Under the pieces are notes generated by a model, which did not search any database, was not told the origin of the DNA, and saw nothing but the letters and a program-made list of their open reading frames with translations. Of a DNA stretch of 64,000 nt, positions 43,321 to 49,787 are shown piece after piece (the stretch's first letter is position 1; each line of letters opens with the position of its first letter). The stretch covers positions 1,922,001-1,986,000 of the forward strand of contig NZ_LT629763.1 of the NCBI RefSeq assembly GCF_900105255.1, read 5' to 3'. This DNA is from Halopseudomonas sabulinigri. Lineage in GTDB: Bacteria; Pseudomonadota; Gammaproteobacteria; Pseudomonadales; Pseudomonadaceae. Position numbers and translations under genes: made by a program.

Positions 43321-44559
43321 CTAGCGCAGCGACTCAGGGATATCTTCGCTACCCGGCGTCTCGATCAGTTGAACCCAGTGTGGCAGGACCTTCAGGCGCG
43401 CCGCAGCCAGCTTCAGGCAAACCAGCAATGGAACCGCGATCAACACGCCAACCACGCCCCAGACCCAGCCCCAGGCGATCAGCCACAGGATCAGAATCAA
43501 TGGATTCAGACGCATGTTTCGACCCAGCACCATAGGGGTGAGGAACTGCGCTTCCAGCAGATTGATACTGAAATAGATAAGCACTGGCAACAGCGCGGTC
43601 AGCACTGGCCCGTACTGCACGACCCCCGCCAGACAGAGGATCGCCATACCGATGATGGGCCCCACGTAGGGCGCAAAATTCAGCAACGCCACCATGACTC
43701 CCCACAGCAGCGCATCCTCGACCCCAAAGGCCCAAAGCGCGAAACCCGTCACCGCTCCCAGCGCGGTGTTGATCATGCTCACAGTGAGTATGTAACGAGA
43801 CAGCTCGTGTTGCACTTCGGCAAGCAGATCATTGGCCGCCTGCTTGTCGCGAACCTGGGGAAACACATGGATAAAGTTGCTGTACAACAACGGGCCAAAA
43901 ACCAGCATAAACAGCACCAGAATCACAAAGGTGGTGAACTGCGCCAATACCAGCGGCGTCGCGCCGAGCAACTGCACCATCAGTTCGACCCCGCCCTGCA
44001 TCACGCGATCCGACACGGCGCTGTCGGACGATGGCGCAGGTGCCGGCGCAGGGTTTGGTGGTTTCTCCTCTTCTTCCGGTTCGTCATCACGAAACCAGCC
44101 AAAAAACCTGAAGCCTTCCTTTTCCTCGATTTCCAGTGGCTGGGGCGGCTGCACTGTCACTGGCTCTTTGGAAGGAGACAGCTTCTCGCTGAACTCATCC
44201 AGCTCTTCGGTCAGCTGCGCCGACAGCTCGGGAATACGCTTGACCCATTTCTGTGCGGGCTCAGCCAGCTGCATGCCCAGCAAAGAAAAAGGCACGCCGA
44301 TCAGCGCCAGCAATAACAGGGCGGACAACACGCGTGGGATGTGAAAACGCTTGAACAGCCCTACCAATGGGCTCAACAGCAGTGCAAATAGTGCTGCAAC
44401 CACCACCGGCAAGAACAGCGTCTTGGCAAAATACAGGGTATAAGCGATGGCCAGCGCAAGCAGCCAGTACAGCGCCATCTGCACTGGCGGAACCTTCTTG
44501 CGCGGCCCGGTGATTTCCTCGATTTCGTTGCTCGGAGCCTCCTGCTCCGGCAGGTTCAT
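43321..44559 (-). CDS. AI-2E/PerM-family membrane transporter
   Basis: This 412-residue protein has the eight-helix AI-2E/PerM layout: paired N-terminal helices (QMALYWLLALAIAYTLYFAK, LFLPVVVAALFALLLSPLVG) and a C-terminal bundle with NFAPYVGPIIGMAILCLAGV and NPLILILWLIAWGWVWGVVG. Between the third and fourth helices is an unusual long acidic and proline-rich insert of about 60 residues (such as RDDEPEEEEKPPNPAPAPAP). Some members are linked to AI-2 or ion export, but the substrate is unknown. Its start overlaps the stop of the YqjK-like gene (TGATG), so the two are coupled. Confidence 0.88.
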   Translation of the reverse strand: MNLPEQEAPSNEIEEITGPRKKVPPVQMALYWLLALAIAYTLYFAKTLFLPVVVAALFALLLSPLVGLFKRFHIPRVLSALLLLALIGVPFSLLGMQLAEPAQKWVKRIPELSAQLTEELDEFSEKLSPSKEPVTVQPPQPLEIEEKEGFRFFGWFRDDEPEEEEKPPNPAPAPAPSSDSAVSDRVMQGGVELMVQLLGATPLVLAQFTTFVILVLFMLVFGPLLYSNFIHVFPQVRDKQAANDLLAEVQHELSRYILTVSMINTALGAVTGFALWAFGVEDALLWGVMVALLNFAPYVGPIIGMAILCLAGVVQYGPVLTALLPVLIYFSINLLEAQFLTPMVLGRNMRLNPLILILWLIAWGWVWGVVGVLIAVPLLVCLKLAAARLKVLPHWVQLIETPGSEDIPESLR

Positions 44560-44828
44560 CCCTGCGCTCCGAAGTGGCGTCCAAGATTGAACGCGTTGCT
44601 AACCATCGGAAACAGCCTAATACCGGTGAAACCCAAGGTGTAGGCTCGATTGATACCAATTCGATTGACCAGCACGCCCGCCAACATCCCAGAGCCCACC
44701 AACCACCCAGGATGCACCTGACGAAATGCGAAGTGCGCATGCTGGGAGACGACACTGATAACCTCAGAACGCAAGGCCAGCTTGCGCTCCTGTGCCTCAA
44801 TTTTTTTAATCAGAAGATGGCGTTTCAC
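44556..44828 (-). CDS. YqjK-like small protein (GTG start)
   Basis: This 90-residue protein starts at a GTG (encoding MKRHLLIKKIEAQERKLALR) with AAGGAG six bases upstream. An open frame begins ten codons earlier but lacks a ribosome-binding site. The basic, helical N-terminus and a hydrophobic middle (GWLVGSGMLAGVLVNRIGIN) are the pattern of YqjK in the enteric yqjD-yqjE-yqjK operon. It overlaps the YqjE-like gene upstream by 23 bases and the PerM-like gene downstream by 4. Confidence 0.65.
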   Translation of the reverse strand: MKRHLLIKKIEAQERKLALRSEVISVVSQHAHFAFRQVHPGWLVGSGMLAGVLVNRIGINRAYTLGFTGIRLFPMVSNAFNLGRHFGAQG

Positions 44829-45267
44829 CTTTTGCTCCTTGCATAAGCTGATGTGCATGCGCCTTGGTACGACGGAATCCCATCTGCCGCTTGAACTTGA
44901 CGGCTTGGCTAATCAGAAAACCCACTACGACCGTCTGCAGCAGGAAAAACACCGTCAGTGCCAATGTCACCGAGGCAGTAAAGCTGTAAGCCAGCCAGCT
45001 CACCAGCACGCCTAACGCAATCCAGCACAGGATCAACATTGGCAACAGTACAATACCGACCATCACCAGCCGTCGTGCATCTCCGAGCGTGAGCTGCAAC
45101 TCCAGTCGAAACAGATTTGCCAGCTCACTTCCCGCTACTGTGACTTGCCTTAGCCATGCTCCCAACTGCTCAATCAGTTCCAGCGGCAGCGCATCCTCAA
45201 TGCCGGGTTTCTCAGCAGCAGAGCCGGCAGGCTCCTGCTGCTGATCTTTGGCAGCTCCATCGCTCAT
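44806..45267 (-). CDS. YqjE-like holin-superfamily membrane protein (DUF1469-like)
   Basis: This 153-residue protein has an acidic N-terminus (MSDGAAKDQQQEPAGSAAEK), an amphipathic helix (LGAWLRQVTVAGSELANLFR) and two adjacent membrane helices (LVMVGIVLLPMLILCWIALG and TLALTVFFLLQTVVVGFLIS). This layout matches the YqjE/Phage_holin_3_6 family. Despite the family name it is not a phage gene here. The start overlaps the YqjD stop (ATGA), so the genes are translated together. Confidence 0.78.
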   Translation of the reverse strand: MSDGAAKDQQQEPAGSAAEKPGIEDALPLELIEQLGAWLRQVTVAGSELANLFRLELQLTLGDARRLVMVGIVLLPMLILCWIALGVLVSWLAYSFTASVTLALTVFFLLQTVVVGFLISQAVKFKRQMGFRRTKAHAHQLMQGAKGETPSSD

Positions 45268-45584
45268 TTGCGAGAGAACACCTGAGAAAGCACGAAGCCC
45301 GCAGCGAAGGCGATACCCAAGGTAGCCAAAGGCTTCTCTCTCATGTACGAGCTAGCTTGCATACCCAGGATTTCGGCTTTTTCACGGCCTTTAGCCATTT
45401 GTTCGGCAGCGTCGTGCTTCAAATCCACACCAGCCGCTTCAGCCGCCAGCTTGAAGTGACTTTTGGCCTCCATCAATTTCTCATAAGCATCAGATACGGC
45501 CGCCTTGCTGGCCGCCAGTTCCTTTTCCTTGCTGGTGGTGGTTGTGGTGGTGCTTGCGGTGTTTGCTGAACTTGCAGTCGCCAT
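45264..45584 (-). CDS. YqjD/ElaB-like (DUF883) membrane-anchored protein
   Basis: This 106-residue protein starts MATASSANTASTTTTTTSKE, with AGGAG seven bases before the ATG. A Ser/Thr-rich N-terminus and a helical region (VSDAYEKLMEAKSHFKLAAE) are followed by a C-terminal membrane helix (PLATLGIAFAAGFVLSQVFS). The final GFVLSQVFSRK matches DUF883. E. coli YqjD attaches stationary-phase ribosomes to the inner membrane. It is first in an overlapping four-gene unit. A GC hairpin lies in its leader at 45616-45633. Confidence 0.82.
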   Translation of the reverse strand: MATASSANTASTTTTTTSKEKELAASKAAVSDAYEKLMEAKSHFKLAAEAAGVDLKHDAAEQMAKGREKAEILGMQASSYMREKPLATLGIAFAAGFVLSQVFSRK

Positions 45585-45937
45585 GGTGGTTCTCCTTGTC
45601 CTTTCAAACAGTATGGGGGCTCCGGGGAGCCCCGTGCTTATCAGACCCAGCCTAATACACGGACTACAGAGGCGCCATGCAACACGCCATAACGCGGCAT
45701 GCGCAAGCTTTATCACCCGCCATTCGCGGTAACGAAACCCCGCCTTGGCGCCTTTACCTGCAGTCGATAAGAAATCAACCTGCGTCTGTCCAACGGTGCA
45801 TCGGCGTCAGGCTGTGCCAGACTATCTGACGAACAACCCTGACGCCGTACTGTAGTTACGACCGGGTAGAGCGCGGCGAGTTCAGCACAACATCGCACAG
45901 CGTGATCCGGCACACCCCCCATCAGCAGGAAGAGCAG
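45585..45937. other. Intergenic region between yqjD-like and saccharopine dehydrogenase-like genes
   Basis: This 353-bp divergent spacer holds no supported gene. It contains a perfect hairpin (GGGGCTCC 45616-45623, GGAGCCCC 45626-45633) in the leader of the leftward operon. The promoters of both genes should be here. No operator or RNA gene was recognised. Confidence 0.5.
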
Positions 45938-47116
45938 ATGAAGACCACTACCGAATTCGACATCATCGTCTATGGCGCCACCGGTTATACCGGACGTCTG
46001 GTCGCCGAGTACCTGAGCCAGGAATACGCCAACGACAAGGCTCTGCGCTGGGCCATGGCTGGCCGCAGCCAGGCCAAGCTGGAAGCCGTGCGCGACGAGA
46101 TAGGCGCCCCCGCCGATATACCGCTGGTGGTTGCCGATACCGAAGACGCCGCCAGCCTGAAGGCCATGGTTGAGCGCACCAAAGTCGTACTGACCACCGT
46201 CGGCCCGTATCAGCTGTACGGCTCCGAACTGGTTGCCGCGTGCGCCGCTGCCGGCACCGATTATGTAGATCTGTGCGGCGAGCCGGCCTGGATGCGCCAG
46301 ATGATCGATGCCCACGGCGACGCTGCCAAACAGAGCGGCGCGCGCATCGTGTTCTCCTGCGGCTTCGACTCCATCCCCTTCGACCTGGGCGTGTACTTTC
46401 TGCAGCAGGCCGCACGCGAGCAACTGGGCAAAACCCTGCCCCGGGTCAAAGGCCGCGTGCGCAAGATGAAGGGCACTTTCTCCGGCGGCACCGCCGCCAG
46501 TCTCAAGGCCACGCTGATTGCCGCCAAGCAGAACCCGGAGATCTATCAACTGCTGGGCAACCCTTTCGCGCTGACCCCCGGTTTCACCGGCCCGGCGCAA
46601 CCACCGGCAGCCAAGCCCGAGTTTGACGAGTCGCTCGGCAGCTGGGCCGCGCCCTTTATCATGGCCGCCATCAACACGCGCAACGTGCACCGCTCCAACG
46701 CGCTGCTGGGTCACGCCTATGGTGAGGACTTTGTCTATGACGAGATGCTGCTGACCGGTCCCGGCGAACAAGGCGAGAAGATCGCCAACGCGGTAGCGGG
46801 TGACAAGTCGCTGTCAGGCGATTCAGCGCCCAAGCCCGGCGAAGGCCCGAGCAAGGAGGAGCGCGAAACCGGCTTCTATGACGTGCTCTTTATCGGTGAA
46901 GATGAAGACGGCAAGAAGCTCATGGCCAGCGTCTCCGGCAAGCGTGATCCGGGCTACGGCTCAACCTCGCGGATGATTGCCGAAAGCGCCATTTGCCTGG
47001 TGCGCGATGCCACCGACACGGCAGGGGGCATCTGGACCACCGCGCCGGCCATGGGCGACAAGCTGATCAAGCGTCTGCAGGAACATGCCGGCCTGACCTT
47101 CAAACTGGAGGCCTGA
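45938..47116 (+). CDS. Saccharopine dehydrogenase-like oxidoreductase (trans-acting enoyl reductase type)
   Basis: This 392-residue protein has an N-terminal Rossmann fold (FDIIVYGATGYTGRLVAEYL) and the conserved segment TVGPYQLYGSELVAACAAAG, followed by TDYVDLCGEPAW. This group resembles the mycobacterial trans-acting enoyl reductase and eukaryotic SCCPDH rather than true lysine-pathway saccharopine dehydrogenase. It probably reduces or binds a lipid-like substrate; the substrate is unknown. AGGA lies before the ATG at 45938, and a longer frame is not supported. Confidence 0.85.
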   Translation: MKTTTEFDIIVYGATGYTGRLVAEYLSQEYANDKALRWAMAGRSQAKLEAVRDEIGAPADIPLVVADTEDAASLKAMVERTKVVLTTVGPYQLYGSELVAACAAAGTDYVDLCGEPAWMRQMIDAHGDAAKQSGARIVFSCGFDSIPFDLGVYFLQQAAREQLGKTLPRVKGRVRKMKGTFSGGTAASLKATLIAAKQNPEIYQLLGNPFALTPGFTGPAQPPAAKPEFDESLGSWAAPFIMAAINTRNVHRSNALLGHAYGEDFVYDEMLLTGPGEQGEKIANAVAGDKSLSGDSAPKPGEGPSKEERETGFYDVLFIGEDEDGKKLMASVSGKRDPGYGSTSRMIAESAICLVRDATDTAGGIWTTAPAMGDKLIKRLQEHAGLTFKLEA

Positions 47117-47158
47117 GCCGGCGGACCAGGTGGGCACTGCGCGTGCCCGCCTGATACC

Positions 47159-48001
47159 TCAGGGTTCGCCCGCCAACCAGTCCAACCGGTAACTACCCTC
47201 CCCCGACTGCGCCAGGACGCTCGCCAACCACGGCAGCAGCTGCTCCAACTCCTCCCAGATCGGCCACGGCGGATTGATCAGAATCAGCCCGGAGCCATTG
47301 AGACCCAGCTGGTTGTCTACCGGCCGAATATTCAGTTCCACCCGTAATGCCTTGGGAACACCGGCATCGGCAATCTGCTGATAGAACTCACGCAACAGGC
47401 GCAGATCCTTGATCGGATACCAGAGTGCAATCACCGTCTGGCGCATACGCTGGATGGCGATCTGTACGGCACTAACGCAGCGCTGCAAGTCATCGGTTTT
47501 TTCGAAAGGCGGGTCAAGCAGCCAGAGGGCGCGCTTCTCCGCCACCGGCAGGAACGCCTTGGGTAACTGATAGCCATCACGCTGATGCACTGCCACCTGA
47601 TCGCTATAAGCAAAGTGCTGCTTCAGCGTATCGGCATCCTCGGGATGCAGCTCGCTGAGAATCATGCGGTCCTGCGGACGCAGCAGGTCGGCGATAAATT
47701 GCGGCGAGCCGGGATAGAAGCGCAGGCTGTCACCCTGGTTATGCGCCGCTACCGCCGCGCGAAAGTCTCCGAGCCAGAGCGGCAGATCATCGCGCTGCCA
47801 CAGTCGGCCGATGCCATCCTGAAACTCACCGGTCTTGCCCGCGCTTTCGCCCTGCAGGTCATAGAACGCGGTGCCGGCATGGCTATCGAGGTAACACAGC
47901 GGCGCTTCCTTGCGCTGCATCAGCTCGAACAGACGGCGGAGCAAGGCATGCTTGAGAACATCGGCGTGGTTGCCGGCGTGATAACTGTGGCGGTAATTCA
48001 T
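47159..48001 (-). CDS. rlmJ: 23S rRNA (adenine(2030)-N(6))-methyltransferase
   Basis: This 280-residue enzyme starts MNYRHSYHAGNHADVLKHAL, the hallmark N-terminus of RlmJ. It has the catalytic DPPF motif (RALWLLDPPFEKTDDLQR). It methylates A2030 of 23S rRNA using SAM. The 83-bp gap upstream leads directly to a remnant of the secretion-ATPase gene 3' end. Before the accessory insert arrived, rlmJ probably lay immediately downstream of that ATPase gene. Confidence 0.95.
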   Translation of the reverse strand: MNYRHSYHAGNHADVLKHALLRRLFELMQRKEAPLCYLDSHAGTAFYDLQGESAGKTGEFQDGIGRLWQRDDLPLWLGDFRAAVAAHNQGDSLRFYPGSPQFIADLLRPQDRMILSELHPEDADTLKQHFAYSDQVAVHQRDGYQLPKAFLPVAEKRALWLLDPPFEKTDDLQRCVSAVQIAIQRMRQTVIALWYPIKDLRLLREFYQQIADAGVPKALRVELNIRPVDNQLGLNGSGLILINPPWPIWEELEQLLPWLASVLAQSGEGSYRLDWLAGEP

Positions 48002-48084
48002 TGGGGATCTGCGCTATGGCTGTGCGTGTGGCGGCATTCTAGCAGGCTGAGCAAGGGCCGCCGACTGTTGGCGACCCGCAGAGC

Positions 48085-48170
48085 CTAGCCCTGCTGACTC
48101 TGCGGCGTGACCCGCAGCACTTCTTCGATAGTCGTCAGGCCGGAACCCACCTTTTGCGCGCCGGATAGCC
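48085..48170 (-). pseudogene. Remnant: duplicated last 27 codons of the GspE-type ATPase gene
   Basis: Positions 48087-48170 match 49790-49873 at 80 of 84 bases. Read on the minus strand it encodes LSGAQKVGSGLTTIEEVLRV and then TPQSQQG, the exact C-terminus of the intact ATPase. All four differences are synonymous and the stop is TAG instead of TGA. There is no start codon or ribosome-binding site for it. It looks like the original host gene end, left behind when an insert provided a replacement end. Confidence 0.9.
48087..48170 (+). repeat. 84-bp direct repeat, left copy (candidate attachment site)
   Basis: This copy is 80/84 identical to 49790-49873 in the same orientation. Its first 43 bases (48087-48129) are identical to the other copy. 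The identity ends at the T of the stop codon on one side and sharply at 48170 on the other. Confidence 0.9.
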
Positions 48171-48171
48171 A

Positions 48172-48234
48172 GCTACTTGCAGGTAGCCACGAGCAGACTG
48201 GGGAACCAACCCCGTTAGCCAGCCATTCATGGCT
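48172..48234. repeat. Cluster of three small hairpins at the insert edge
   Basis: Three perfect hairpins occur within 63 bp: GCTAC/GTAGC (48172-48187), GGGG/CCCC (48200-48213) and AGCCAT/ATGGCT (48221-48234). The last spans the protease stop codon. They may be the terminator region of the protease gene or a structured end of the element. Confidence 0.6.
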
Positions 48235-49309
48235 CGCAGCTCACTGGAACAGTCCAACCGCGAGCACTCTGACTGATCTCGGTTACTGTCATATCCTCGC
48301 CGTCGAGTGGCGCGACATTGAAAGCGATGCCATTTTGCGCCATAAAATTTGTCAGGGTATCCAAGCTAAGTGCAAAGTTGACGTTCTGAGCAATATCACC
48401 CGTTCGTTGCGCCATACCCATGGCGTTCAACTTGGAGGTCACCACACCAATTACCAAACCTTTCTGGTCGATCAGTGGGCCACCACTATTACCAAGCTGC
48501 ACGGGCGCGGTTATCTGAACAAAGCGTTTATCACCGCCCATACCGGCAACGGCACTGACGATTCCGGTGGTGATATTCAAATCATCGGCCACGATCCCAC
48601 TTAGTGGAAATCCTGCAGCTACCACACTTTCTCCGTGCTGTATGCCCACATCGCGCCGAATGAGTGCCCGATTTCCGGAAACGCCGCTGACTCGCAACGC
48701 AGCAAGATCATTGGTCGCGTCCTTAAAAAGCAAATCTGCTTGCAAGTCATCGGCCACGGAGATACGACTGCACTTCTCCACCACGTGCGAATTGGTTATC
48801 ACAACAGAAGAGTTGACCCAAAAACCGCTACCACTGCTTCCCTGCGTACCTGCCGAGCTCGTCGCCCCAGTCCTACACGCGAGAAAAACGCCATTAGAGC
48901 ACGCTTTATAAGCTTCGCTACCCACCCGGACGGGGGACATATCGAGCCTGACACGGTCGGAAGCAAAGTTAGCGAGCTCAGTAAGTTCAGCTTGGCCTAC
49001 GCCCTCGACATTAACCAAGGAATGGATCTCGATCAGCGGAAGACCGCGCGTCAAGTAGCCCGCCATGTCCTGCGCAACCAGCCTGGCTTCCTGGCAGCAT
49101 TCCAGGTCAACCTCTCTTCGCTTTTCAAGCTGCTGACTCTCGAATTCGATTTCACTCGTTGCTGGCGGCGGTGTCTGGCTAAAGTGCGAAACACCCTTTT
49201 CGTCAACCCAGCGGTATAGTTTTTGCGCTGTCGCTGCGCCAGCCAACAGCGTGCAAGCGACCACCACGGCCGCTGTATTTTTTGTAATTCTAAAGAGGGT
49301 TTGTTCCAC
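48227..49309 (-). CDS. Secreted trypsin-like serine protease with N-terminal DUF4124 domain
   Basis: This 360-residue exported protein starts at a GTG with GGAG nine bases upstream. Residues 1-29 are a signal peptide (MEQTLFRITKNTAAVVVACT, cleavage near TAQ). A DUF4124-like segment follows (KLYRWVDEKGVSHFSQTPPP), then a region with a CC pair and further cysteines. The trypsin-like domain spans about 155-330 with the catalytic triad His175 (ITNSHVVEKC), Asp201 (DATNDLAALRV) and Ser275 (LGNSGGPLID). It should act in the periplasm or outside the cell. It lies in the insert flanked by duplicated ATPase gene ends, 45 bp after a small membrane-protein gene. The substrate is unknown. Confidence 0.88.
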   Translation of the reverse strand: MEQTLFRITKNTAAVVVACTLLAGAATAQKLYRWVDEKGVSHFSQTPPPATSEIEFESQQLEKRREVDLECCQEARLVAQDMAGYLTRGLPLIEIHSLVNVEGVGQAELTELANFASDRVRLDMSPVRVGSEAYKACSNGVFLACRTGATSSAGTQGSSGSGFWVNSSVVITNSHVVEKCSRISVADDLQADLLFKDATNDLAALRVSGVSGNRALIRRDVGIQHGESVVAAGFPLSGIVADDLNITTGIVSAVAGMGGDKRFVQITAPVQLGNSGGPLIDQKGLVIGVVTSKLNAMGMAQRTGDIAQNVNFALSLDTLTNFMAQNGIAFNVAPLDGEDMTVTEISQSARGWTVPVSCEP

Positions 49310-49354
49310 TCATTTATTCTCCGTTATTGCTTCAGAGGCAACCGACCAAAAGCC

Positions 49355-49567
49355 CTACCAACCAACAGGTAGAGGTGTGGCAAATGCTGCCCGGTCTGGT
49401 AGCTGTTCTGAAGTTGTAGACAGCTGCTTGAGCTTACTGCGCGCAAGGAGGGCACAGAGGGCACACATCAAGCAGACAAAGAAGGCTATGATCAAACTGG
49501 CCCACCGGGGCAATTTGACAAGAGTGGCGATTAACTCATCAACAAGGGGATTACTTCTATACGCCAT
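49355..49567 (-). CDS. Small single-pass membrane protein, possibly a truncated gene
   Basis: This 70-residue protein starts MAYRSNPLVDELIATLVKLP, with AGGAG seven bases before the ATG at 49567. It has one membrane helix (WASLIIAFFVCLMCALCALL). The N-terminal pattern, a short polar start then LPRW and a membrane helix, resembles the beginning of membrane-anchored Mrr-type restriction endonuclease-like proteins, but no nuclease domain follows. It may be a decayed remnant or a genuine small partner of the protease encoded just downstream. An open frame continues 33 codons upstream without a ribosome-binding site. Confidence 0.5.
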   Translation of the reverse strand: MAYRSNPLVDELIATLVKLPRWASLIIAFFVCLMCALCALLARSKLKQLSTTSEQLPDRAAFATPLPVGW

Positions 49568-49787
49568 CCTTGGGCTCCTGAAAGCGGCTTCAAGCCATAA
49601 ACAGGAGATTAACCGTTCCGCATACAAAAAACACGGTTGTATCATGAATATCCATAGGCAAGGCATTCACAATGGGGCCGGGTCCATGCTCTTAACGCTA
49701 GCGTTTCGTACTGGTCGCATCACCCAGTTGAGCCGGCGCGCACACTCCTGACACGTTACAAGTCAAGCGGCCTAACGAGGCGCCATT
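49568..49787. other. Non-coding part of the insert upstream of the small membrane-protein gene
   Basis: This stretch is AT-rich in its left half (about 49600-49670) and should contain the promoter of the leftward membrane protein-protease pair. I cannot choose a single -35/-10 pair. It also contains one GCCTAAC heptamer at 49770-49776, which is not accompanied by a matching partner site. Confidence 0.4.

Noticed and set aside
44806-45267. Holin-superfamily similarity suggesting prophage remains
   Set aside because: The gene is in a YqjD-YqjE-YqjK-like operon with overlapping starts, and no other phage gene is near.
49770-49776. GCCTAAC heptamer at the insert edge, resembling an integron attC core
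   Set aside because: A single half-site without a matching GTTRRRY partner, a foldable attC stem or an integrase gene is not enough.
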